Source of the DNA: Cyanobacteria bacterium UBA9971
GTDB lineage: Bacteria; Cyanobacteriota; Vampirovibrionia; Gastranaerophilales; UBA9971
Assembly: GCA_003499955.1 (NCBI GenBank)
Contig: DNRP01000118.1
Span: 1 to 6,924 of the forward strand
Reading direction: 5' to 3'
DNA: 6,924 nt
The notes under the pieces were generated by a model. The model ran no database searches. It was given only the letters and a program-made list of their open reading frames with translations, and was not told the origin of the DNA. The translations under genes and the position numbers were made by a program. Below, piece by piece: positions 1 to 5,245 of this stretch. Position 1 is the first letter of the stretch, and every line of letters starts with the position of its first letter.

Positions 1-1
1 A

Positions 2-565
2 GTTTTGAAGCATCCTTCCGTCAAAGAAGTCGTCCTTTGCGAAATTGACGGGGCTGTAATTGAAGTCAGCAAAAAATATCTTCCTTCTATCGCGGGAAAA
101 CTTGATGATTCGAGGGTAAAAATAAACGTTGAAGACGCCATTGAATATATGAAACGCCAAAACAAAAGCTTTGACGTGATATTAATAGATTCTACCGACC
201 CGATGGGGCCAGGAGAAGGATTGTTTACAGAAGATTTTTATACAAATGTCAAAAACGCGCTTAAAGAAAACGGCGTAATGGCTGCCCAGAGCGAATCCCC
301 TATAATGAACCAAAAAGAATTGGGGTTAATTTCTAATCTGCTTAAAAAAGTCTTTCCGATAGTCAAGACTTATATTTCGCCGATGCCGACATATCCGGGG
401 TCTTTCTGGAGCTGGACTTTCTGCTCGAAAACAGTAAATCCTCTTGAAATCAAAAACGAAAAAACCGCCGAAGAAATCGAAAAACAGGCTAAGCTTTACA
501 ATAGAGAATTCCATAAATCTGTTTTTGTTCTCCCGAACTTTATTCGGGATATTGTAAAACAATAA
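2..565 (+). CDS. speE: Spermidine synthase, C-terminal part (5' end outside window)
   Basis: This enzyme transfers an aminopropyl group from decarboxylated S-adenosylmethionine to putrescine, giving spermidine in the cytoplasm. The frame is open from base 2 to the TAA at 563-565. The codon at 5 is a TTG inside the conserved stretch LKHPSV, so it is not the true start; roughly the first 90-100 residues of a usual 280-300 lie upstream. Numbering from that TTG, the cofactor-binding acidic loop is CEID (12-15). The family signature IDSTDPMGPGEGLF spans 61-74, with the two active-site aspartates D62 and D65. The aromatic tail motif MPTYPGSFWSWTF is at 127-139. The last codons form two small hairpins (531-549 and 551-563). 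The agmatinase downstream makes its substrate, putrescine. The identification is firm; only the N-terminus is unseen. Confidence 0.94.
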   Translation, partial: VLKHPSVKEVVLCEIDGAVIEVSKKYLPSIAGKLDDSRVKINVEDAIEYMKRQNKSFDVILIDSTDPMGPGEGLFTEDFYTNVKNALKENGVMAAQSESPIMNQKELGLISNLLKKVFPIVKTYISPMPTYPGSFWSWTFCSKTVNPLEIKNEKTAEEIEKQAKLYNREFHKSVFVLPNFIRDIVKQ

Positions 566-585
566 ATTTAAACAATTTTAAAAAT

Positions 586-789
586 TTAATCGGGAATATA
601 TTCAAAAAGCTCACCAATAGAACAATCTAGAGCATAGCATAACTTCGAAATGGTATGAAAACCTATCATGGCAGTTTTTTCATTATAAATATCCGATAAA
701 GTACTGGCACTTATTCCTGTAAGCCTGTGAAGTTCTGCTATACGAATTTTTTTCTTTGCCATTAAAACAGCTAAATTATTTTTAATCAT
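586..789 (-). CDS. Small Cro/C1-type (XRE) helix-turn-helix regulator, 67 aa
   Basis: A DNA-binding protein consisting of little more than one lambda-repressor-like domain. After MIKNNLAVLMAKKKI, the helix-turn-helix covers about residues 17-36 (AELHRLTGISASTLSDIYNE). The C-terminal part HTISKLCYALDCSIGELFEYIPD is typical of the short YozG-like group, which often ends in an EYIP motif. The length is normal for that group, so it looks complete. The ATG at 789 is preceded by AT-rich sequence with no clear Shine-Dalgarno; the in-frame Met10 would cut into the first helix and is less likely. The gene converges on speE with a 20-base gap and diverges from a small gene at 904. It probably regulates itself and that neighbour through the 790-903 region, but the target is inference. 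Such proteins also occur as antitoxins; no recognisable toxin is next to it. Confidence 0.87.
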   Translation of the reverse strand: MIKNNLAVLMAKKKIRIAELHRLTGISASTLSDIYNEKTAMIGFHTISKLCYALDCSIGELFEYIPD

Positions 790-820
790 AATTTTTAAAT
801 TTTAACATTTAAAAAAATAC

Positions 821-855
821 TTGCTTTTTTAAAGCATATTGGCTATGATTATAAT
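821..855 (+). promoter_or_regulatory. Probable sigma70-type promoter for the 904 gene, with possible operator
   Basis: TTGCTT (821-826) and TATGAT (844-849) are separated by 17 bases. A perfect TATAAT follows at 850-855 but would give a 23-base spacer. Short dyads lie over it: GCTTT/AAAGC at 823-835 and AGCAT (833-837)/ATGCT (854-858). These could be operator half-sites for the divergent regulator. The hexamers are seen directly; promoter function and operator use are inference. Confidence 0.5.
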
Positions 856-903
856 GCTATAGGCTTTTAATTTCGTAATGATTAATAACAAAGAGATAAA
901 AAA

Positions 904-1101
904 ATGGGTAAAAAGAAACAACTCTATAATTTAAGAATGGGGATTTCTATAAAATCTGAACGAATCAAATTTCTTCTTAAAAATATTATTTTGAATTCTG
1001 AAAATACTGTCGAAATTGAAGCTATGGCAAGTTTGGCATCAGAAGAAAATAACCGAATTTCAAAAATGTCGGAAAAAATAGGTAGAATTTTAAAACATTA
1101 A
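904..1101 (+). CDS. Small uncharacterised basic protein, 65 aa
   Basis: I do not recognise this protein. It begins with a lysine-rich MGKKKQLYNLRMG and continues as probable helices, including IKSERIKFLLKNIIL (about 16-30). A polar segment, EIEAMASLASEENNRISKMSEKIGRILKH, follows to the end. There is no signal peptide, membrane segment or cysteine. The ATG is preceded by AAAGAG about eight bases upstream, a weak but plausible ribosome site, and by a promoter-like TTGCTT-17-TATGAT. It lies divergent to the 67-residue regulator and ends 58 bases before speB. The charge and length would fit a small DNA- or protein-binding accessory factor, or a partner of the regulator, but nothing in the sequence proves this. 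An open frame of this length could be chance in such DNA, although its own promoter and ribosome site argue for a real gene. Confidence 0.55.
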   Translation: MGKKKQLYNLRMGISIKSERIKFLLKNIILNSENTVEIEAMASLASEENNRISKMSEKIGRILKH

Positions 1102-1118
1102 ATAATTTCATATATAAT
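1090..1118 (+). promoter_or_regulatory. Possible promoter for speB
   Basis: A perfect TATAAT at 1113-1118 follows a weak TTAAAA (1090-1095, inside the end of the preceding small gene) with a 17-base spacer. It would give speB a leader of about 35 bases. Because the region is very AT-rich, a chance match is quite possible. Confidence 0.35.
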
Positions 1119-1142
1119 AAAGTTATTCTTTTTACCATTAAA

Positions 1143-1162
1143 AGAAAGGGAACAAAAAATTG
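1143..1162 (+). promoter_or_regulatory. Ribosome binding site fixing the TTG start of speB
   Basis: AGAAAGGG at 1143-1150 ends nine bases before the TTG at 1160-1162. No ATG or GTG in this frame lies near the conserved N-terminus. The first ATG in the frame encodes the Met in ADCVMVGLPY, well inside the conserved domain. The TTG is therefore the likely start codon. Confidence 0.7.
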
Positions 1163-2011
1163 TTAAAAGTTCCATTTTTACCGAGGAATTGGACAAATTC
1201 CACAGAAAATTTTGATGAAGCTGACTGCGTTATGGTCGGGCTTCCTTATGATGGAACGTGTTCTTACAGACCCGGCGCAAGATTTGGTCCTGAACTTATA
1301 AGAATTGCTTCATACGGGCTTGAATCTTATTCCCCTATTCAAGAGCGCGACCTTGATGATGTCAAGTTTTATGATGCGGGAGAAATTGAATTTCAGCTAG
1401 GCAACAGAGAAGATTCTTTACAAAAAATAGAAACTGCCGCTGAGGAAACGCTTTTGCATAATAAAAAATGGTTAGGAGTCGGTGGAGAACATCTTGTGAC
1501 TTTTCCCGCAATAAAAGCTTACAGCAAGAAGTATCCTGAACTTTACGTGATTCATTTTGACGCGCATGCCGATGTCAGAGAAGATTATATCGAGGAAAAA
1601 TTATCCCATGCCTGTGTTATGAGAAGAATTTCAGAAATCATCACTCCTGATAATTTAATTCAGATTGGCATCCGCTCTGGAACTCAAGAAGAATTTGAGT
1701 GGATGAAAGAAAATAATACTATCGCAAAAACACAGGAAGAATTTAAAGAAAGATTGAAATTTCCGGAAAATAAACCTGTCTTTTTGTCTGTTGACCTTGA
1801 TGTGCTTGACCCGAGTTTAATGAGCGGAACAGGAACACCTGAACCGGGGGGAATGACTTATAATGAACTTATGAGCTGGCTGATGCTTCTTAAAAACCTT
1901 AATATTGTTGGAGCTGATGTAGTAGAATTATCTCCTCATTACGACCAATCTGGAGTTTCCACCGTCACTGCCGCCAAAGTTATAAGAGAAGTTTTGCTTT
2001 TAATGAATTAA
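1160..2011 (+). CDS. speB: Agmatinase (ureohydrolase family)
   Basis: It hydrolyses agmatine to putrescine and urea with a binuclear manganese centre, supplying spermidine synthase. All six metal ligands of the arginase/agmatinase family are visible: H111 in GVGGEH, D134, H136 and D138 in HFDAHAD, and D212 and D214 in SVDLDVLDP. The GTGTPEPGGMTYNEL segment (223-237) and the late VVELSPHYD with E256 also fit agmatinases. At 283 residues it is close to bacterial SpeB proteins (about 290). Translation starts at TTG, supported by AGAAAGGG nine bases upstream. speE and speB are frequently adjacent in bacteria; here the regulator and small gene at 586-1101 lie between them. Related ureohydrolases acting on guanidinobutyrate or formiminoglutamate share the metal motifs, but the nearby speE makes agmatinase the best call. 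Confidence 0.92.
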   Translation: MLKVPFLPRNWTNSTENFDEADCVMVGLPYDGTCSYRPGARFGPELIRIASYGLESYSPIQERDLDDVKFYDAGEIEFQLGNREDSLQKIETAAEETLLHNKKWLGVGGEHLVTFPAIKAYSKKYPELYVIHFDAHADVREDYIEEKLSHACVMRRISEIITPDNLIQIGIRSGTQEEFEWMKENNTIAKTQEEFKERLKFPENKPVFLSVDLDVLDPSLMSGTGTPEPGGMTYNELMSWLMLLKNLNIVGADVVELSPHYDQSGVSTVTAAKVIREVLLLMN

Positions 2012-2028
2012 TCTTTCTCAATCTTAAC

Positions 2029-2060
2029 TTGAAAAAAAGGCGTTATTAGAGTAATTTACT
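2029..2060 (+). promoter_or_regulatory. Weak candidate promoter region for the pyr cluster
   Basis: The 78-base gap before pyrK holds TTGAAA (2029-2034) and, 17 bases on, a poor -10 TAATTT (2052-2057). A compact dyad, AGTAA-T-TTACT, lies at 2050-2060 over the -10. No PyrR-type attenuator and no rho-independent terminator could be recognised here. Assignment is tentative; the cluster could also be read from upstream. Confidence 0.25.
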
Positions 2061-2089
2061 ATAGAAAGTAAAATAATTTTGGGCTGGTT

Positions 2090-2959
2090 ATGCAACTTAA
2101 AATCCAAAATAAAATAAAAGGACCGCATATAGTAGAGGTTTTAAGCAATATAAAACTTTCTGATGATACATGGAAATTGACTTTTCAGAATCAAACAATT
2201 GCAAAAACCGCAAAACCGGGGCAATTTATTTCGATATTATGCGAAGATTTGCTCTTGAGAAGACCTTTCAGTGTTGCAAATGTCAAAGACGACACATTTG
2301 AAATTATTTATAAAATTAAAGGCAAAGGCACAAAATATCTTTCAAGCCTACAAAGCGGCGATTCGGCAGATGTAATTGGTCCTCTGGGAAACGGTTTTAA
2401 TATAGAAAATAAAAGTTCATTATTGATCGGGTGCGGTGTAGGAATTGCCCCGATTAATTTTTTGTCTGATATATTTGGAAAAACTGGAGTGAAACACACT
2501 TTTGTTGAGTGTTCGCAAATTGCTCTTTGTCATTGCGAGCGAAGCAGGGAACCCAATTTTTTGACTAAATGTCAAAAAATAAGGGGGACAATCCATCAAC
2601 CCTTAATTAATAAATGGATTGCTTCGTCGCAAGCTCCTCGCAATGACAATCATATTATCATTACCGAAGATGGCTCGGCAGGGCTTGAAGGACGGTTGGA
2701 CGACCATCTGGAAAACATCATAAACGAAGTAAAACCTGAAAAAATTTACACCTGCGGACCAAATCCCGCTATGAAATATATTGTTCAGACGGCAGAAAAA
2801 CATAAAATTCCTGTGGAAGTTGCGCTTGAACGAGATTTTGCCTGCGGTACAGGAGTTTGTATGGGTTGCGTGATACAAATTAAAGAAAATGACACGATAA
2901 TAAACAAAAGAATCTGCAAAGACGGTCCTGTATTTAAAGGAAACGAGGTTTTATGGTAA
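2090..2959 (+). CDS. pyrK: Dihydroorotate dehydrogenase B, electron transfer subunit, with in-frame palindromic insert
   Basis: PyrK carries FAD and a [2Fe-2S] cluster and passes electrons from the PyrD flavin to NAD+ in the cytoplasmic DHODB complex. The FAD domain shows RRPFSV (57-62). The nucleotide-binding domain shows IGCGVGIAP (113-121) and ITEDGSAGLEG (191-201). The cluster ligands are C252, C257, C260 and C276 in FACGTGVCMGC and KRICKDGPVF. The protein is 289 residues, against roughly 250-260 for the family. The excess is explained by residues 147-186, which begin CHCERSREP and end APRND. They are encoded by a 123-base palindromic repeat and match no part of the family. The ordinary loop before TEDGS also looks shortened, so the repeat may have replaced some native residues. 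All cofactor motifs survive, so the protein is probably functional. The stop overlaps the start of pyrD, which suggests translational coupling. Confidence 0.94.
   Translation: MQLKIQNKIKGPHIVEVLSNIKLSDDTWKLTFQNQTIAKTAKPGQFISILCEDLLLRRPFSVANVKDDTFEIIYKIKGKGTKYLSSLQSGDSADVIGPLGNGFNIENKSSLLIGCGVGIAPINFLSDIFGKTGVKHTFVECSQIALCHCERSREPNFLTKCQKIRGTIHQPLINKWIASSQAPRNDNHIIITEDGSAGLEGRLDDHLENIINEVKPEKIYTCGPNPAMKYIVQTAEKHKIPVEVALERDFACGTGVCMGCVIQIKENDTIINKRICKDGPVFKGNEVLW
2527..2649 (+). repeat. Palindromic repeat element inside pyrK (123 bp, 41 codons)
   Basis: The ends are a perfect 13-base inverted repeat: TTGTCATTGCGAG (2527-2539) and CTCGCAATGACAA (2637-2649). Inside are two further hairpins: a perfect 10-bp stem with a 5-base loop (2556-2580), and CAATCCAT/ATGGATTG (2589-2596/2614-2621) around a 17-base loop. 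The same modules, in reverse order, make up the element after nagA, so the two copies lie in opposite orientation. The length is a multiple of three. Of the three plus-strand frames only the one used by pyrK is open throughout; the others hit TGA or TAA near 2562-2568. No clear target-site duplication is visible at the borders. Family membership rests on comparison within this window only. Confidence 0.88.
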
Positions 2960-3918
2960 TGTCAAATTTAATAAAACTTGATACTTCAGTAAATATCAGC
3001 AAATTAAAACTCAAAAATCCTGTTCTGACAGCTTCTGGAACTTTCGGGTATGCCAATGAATATGACGATTTTATGAATGTAGGCAATATTGGAGCTATAG
3101 TCACAAAAGGCATCACATTAAATCCAAGAACCGGCAATCCTCAACCCCGAATTAAAGAACTTAAGAACGGCCTTATAAATTCTATCGGGCTTGAAAATAT
3201 AGGTATACATAATTTTATAGAGAAAAAACTGCCTGTTTTAAGAGAAAACAACATTAATTTTATTATAAATATAGCGGGAGAAAGCATTAAAGAATATGTT
3301 GAACTTGCAAAAATATGTCAGTCAAATAATATCGAGGCTGTTGAGCTAAATTTATCCTGTCCCAACGTAAAAAGCGGATGTCTGGAATTTGGCAAAGACG
3401 AAGAAACCCTTTACAAGCTTGTTTCTGAAGTCAGAAATTGTTTTAATAATACATTAATCGTAAAATTAAGTTCAAATGTTTCTTTTCCTGAAAAAATTGC
3501 AAAAACCGCGGAAAATGCCGGAGCTGACGCAATTTCTGCCATTAATACAGTAAAAGCAATGCATGTAGAGGTAAAGATTGCCGCGTCTGGCTTATCCCCT
3601 GCTCGCAATGACAACGCCATCTTTGAATATATAAAAGGCGGCTTGTCTGGAAGCTGTATCAAACCGCTGGCATTGAATTTTATCTATGAAATCAGGCAAC
3701 ATGTTTCTATACCGATAATAGGAATGGGAGGAATTTCATGTTTTCAGGATATGTTGGAATTTTTTGCAGTGGGAGCAGATGCAATTCAGGTAGGAACAGC
3801 GAATTTTACACATCCTGACTTAAGTGAAGCGCTCGTTAGTGAGTTAAATAACTTTATGAAACAACAAAATTATGAATCGTTAGCTGAATTAGTGAAAGAT
3901 TTAAGATATGAATACTAA
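2953..3918 (+). CDS. pyrD: Dihydroorotate dehydrogenase B (NAD+), catalytic subunit
   Basis: This FMN enzyme oxidises dihydroorotate to orotate, the fourth step of pyrimidine synthesis, and hands electrons to PyrK. The N-terminus KNPVLTASGTFGYA (21-34) is typical of class 1B. The active-site loop is NLSCPNVKSG (133-142), with C136 as the expected catalytic base and N133 and N138 beside it. FMN-phosphate binding is by GGLSG (229-233), IIGMGGI (255-261) and GADAIQVGTA (274-283). At 321 residues it is about ten longer than usual (about 311). The extra length sits between KAMHVEV and GGLSG (residues 209-221), where a 39-base fragment of the pyrK repeat family is embedded. ATG at 2953 overlaps the pyrK stop; the ATG at 2959, giving MSNLIK, is an equally good start with GAGG ten bases upstream. 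Its last bases overlap pyrE. Confidence 0.96.
   Translation: MVMSNLIKLDTSVNISKLKLKNPVLTASGTFGYANEYDDFMNVGNIGAIVTKGITLNPRTGNPQPRIKELKNGLINSIGLENIGIHNFIEKKLPVLRENNINFIINIAGESIKEYVELAKICQSNNIEAVELNLSCPNVKSGCLEFGKDEETLYKLVSEVRNCFNNTLIVKLSSNVSFPEKIAKTAENAGADAISAINTVKAMHVEVKIAASGLSPARNDNAIFEYIKGGLSGSCIKPLALNFIYEIRQHVSIPIIGMGGISCFQDMLEFFAVGADAIQVGTANFTHPDLSEALVSELNNFMKQQNYESLAELVKDLRYEY
3576..3614 (+). repeat. Partial copy of the palindromic repeat inside pyrD (39 bp, 13 codons)
   Basis: This stretch starts GATTGCCGCGTC and ends CTCGCAATGACAA. Its last 13 bases are identical to the right end of the pyrK element, and its left part resembles AGATTGCCACGTCGGGCTTC at 6475-6494 in the intergenic copy. 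The left TGTCATTGCGA arm is absent. It encodes residues 209-221 of PyrD, ending RNDN in the same frame as in PyrK, just where PyrD is longer than its relatives. The exact left border is uncertain by a few bases. Confidence 0.75.
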
Positions 3919-4633
3919 ATCAAAAATTTTTTTGAATTTCCTGAAAAACACTGAAAATCTTATAAAAAATAAAAAATTTTATATTTTTAAAAGTTTATTG
4001 AGTTTTATCGAAGACAAAAAAATTTCTGATACTGATTATAGAAATTTAAGTACACAAATAAGGACAATGAGTATGATTGACTTATTAATTAGAACCGGAA
4101 GTCTGCTGAAAGGGCATTTTGAATTAAGTTCAGGTCTTCACAGCAATCAATATTTTCAATGTGCAAAGCTTCTTCAATATCCTGAATACGCGGAAAAAGC
4201 AGGCAAACAACTTGCGGCACTTTTTGACGCAAGCAAAATTGATGTTGTTTTAGGTCCGGCGCTGGGCGGTGTAATTATAGGCTATGAAACAGCAAAAGCC
4301 CTCGGCAAAAAGTCGATATTTACCGAAAGAAAAGACGGCATAATGACTCTAAGAAGAGGTTTTCATATTAATAAAGAGGATAGAGTCCTTGTTATTGAGG
4401 ATGTTATTACCACCGCAAAATCAACAATAGAATCTATAAAGATTATAGAAAGTTTTGGCGGGAAAATTGCTGGAATAGGCTGCATTGTTGACAGATCAAG
4501 CGGACAAACAAGTCTAAAAATTGAATCTTTAATTCAAATAGACCCTGAAATATACTCCCCCGAAGAATGTCCTATGTGCAAATTGGGTCAAAATATTGAA
4601 AAACCTGGTAGTAGAACACAGATTATTGAGTAA
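3908..4633 (+). CDS. pyrE: Orotate phosphoribosyltransferase, with possible N-terminal extension
   Basis: It joins orotate to PRPP to give orotidine 5'-phosphate, directly following PyrD in the pathway. The core begins near MIDLLIRTGSLLKGHFELSSGLHS (56-79). It contains the catalytic-loop motif TERKDGIMTLRRGF (139-152), the PRPP-binding motif VIEDVITTAKST (162-173) and the C-terminal CPMCKLGQNIEKPGSR (221-236). The PRPP motif more often reads TTGGS or TTGKS, so Ala170 is a mild deviation. From the first ATG the protein has 241 residues, about 50 more than the usual 185-195. The first 55 are lysine-, phenylalanine- and isoleucine-rich and not recognised. An internal ATG at 4073 (Met56) has AAGGA eight bases upstream and matches the family's normal start, so the mature start may be 4073. 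The long start overlaps pyrD by 11 bases, in line with translational coupling. Function is firm; the start is not. Confidence 0.93.
   Translation: MNTKSKIFLNFLKNTENLIKNKKFYIFKSLLSFIEDKKISDTDYRNLSTQIRTMSMIDLLIRTGSLLKGHFELSSGLHSNQYFQCAKLLQYPEYAEKAGKQLAALFDASKIDVVLGPALGGVIIGYETAKALGKKSIFTERKDGIMTLRRGFHINKEDRVLVIEDVITTAKSTIESIKIIESFGGKIAGIGCIVDRSSGQTSLKIESLIQIDPEIYSPEECPMCKLGQNIEKPGSRTQIIE
4060..4075 (+). promoter_or_regulatory. Internal ribosome binding site for the alternative pyrE start
   Basis: AAGGA at 4060-4064 lies eight bases before ATG 4073-4075. It is also two bases before the in-frame ATG at 4067, which is too close. This is a better ribosome site than the one before the 3908 ATG. Starting at 4073 yields a protein of 186 residues, the usual size for this enzyme. 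Confidence 0.55.
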
Positions 4634-4642
4634 AAAAGATTT

Positions 4643-5230
4643 ATGGACGATAAAATAAAACAAAAATTAGCGGAACTACAGAAAACACATAACGAATTTT
4701 GGAATATAAGTCCTGAAATCGGCAAGTTTTTGAACATGCTTATAAAATCGGGAAATTATAAAAATATCCTCGAGCTTGGGACTTCAAACGGATATTCCGC
4801 TATATGGCTTGCGATGGCATTACAGGAAACCGGTGGTCATCTTGTAACAATTGAATATTCTCAAGATAGACAAGATATGGCGAGAAAAAATCTTGAAGAC
4901 TGTGCCTTAATTGACAAAGTAACACTTGTTCAGGGTAAAATCCTTGAAATACTTAAATGGCTAGATCTCAAACTTTTTTATACGAGCGATAATACTGATG
5001 ATACCTATATTGATTTTGCTTTTATCGATGCGAGCAAGCTTGAATATATAGAATATTTTAACTTTATTCATCCAAAGCTTAAAAAAAACGGCATGATTGT
5101 GGCGGATAACGTGATTTCCCACGAAAATAAGCTGTGGAGTTATGTTGACTTAATGATGGCGCATGAAGATTATCAGACTGTAAAATTAAATTTGGGCGCA
5201 GGTTTGCTGGTATCTTTGAAAATAAAATGA
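4643..5230 (+). CDS. SAM-dependent O-methyltransferase (COG4122-like)
   Basis: A predicted small-molecule O-methyltransferase of the caffeoyl-CoA/catechol class, with a class I Rossmann fold. The SAM-binding motif I is ILELGTSNGYSAIWLA (42-57), and E71 in VTIEYS is the acidic residue expected to bind the ribose. DFAFIDASKLEYIEYF (124-139) and GMIVADNVISH (150-160) carry D129, D155 and N156, which in this family bind the divalent metal. At 195 residues it is slightly shorter than many members (about 210-220), mainly at the N-terminus, but looks complete. It begins nine bases after the pyrE stop and ends 15 before nagA, so it is probably co-transcribed with the pyrimidine genes. Its substrate is unknown, and nothing in its neighbours identifies it. 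The ribosome site is poor. The annotation is sound to family level only. Confidence 0.86.
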   Translation: MDDKIKQKLAELQKTHNEFWNISPEIGKFLNMLIKSGNYKNILELGTSNGYSAIWLAMALQETGGHLVTIEYSQDRQDMARKNLEDCALIDKVTLVQGKILEILKWLDLKLFYTSDNTDDTYIDFAFIDASKLEYIEYFNFIHPKLKKNGMIVADNVISHENKLWSYVDLMMAHEDYQTVKLNLGAGLLVSLKIK

Positions 5231-5245
5231 TAAAATTTATATAAT

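Noticed and set aside
326..562. 78-codon minus-strand open frame opposite speE
   Set aside because: It is antisense to conserved spermidine synthase sequence and its translation shows no family features.
2012..2040. Possible terminator after speB
   Set aside because: Only a four-base TCAA/TTGA core with mismatched extensions pairs, and no T run follows, so it is not a convincing terminator.
2603..2878. 91-codon minus-strand open frame across pyrK
   Set aside because: It lies opposite well-conserved pyrK sequence including the [2Fe-2S] motif, has no recognisable domain, and its C-terminal part is simply the reverse reading of the repeat element.
5240..5245. Perfect TATAAT directly before the nagA ATG
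   Set aside because: The transcription start would fall downstream of the ATG, so it cannot serve nagA. It is most likely a by-product of AT-rich spacer sequence.
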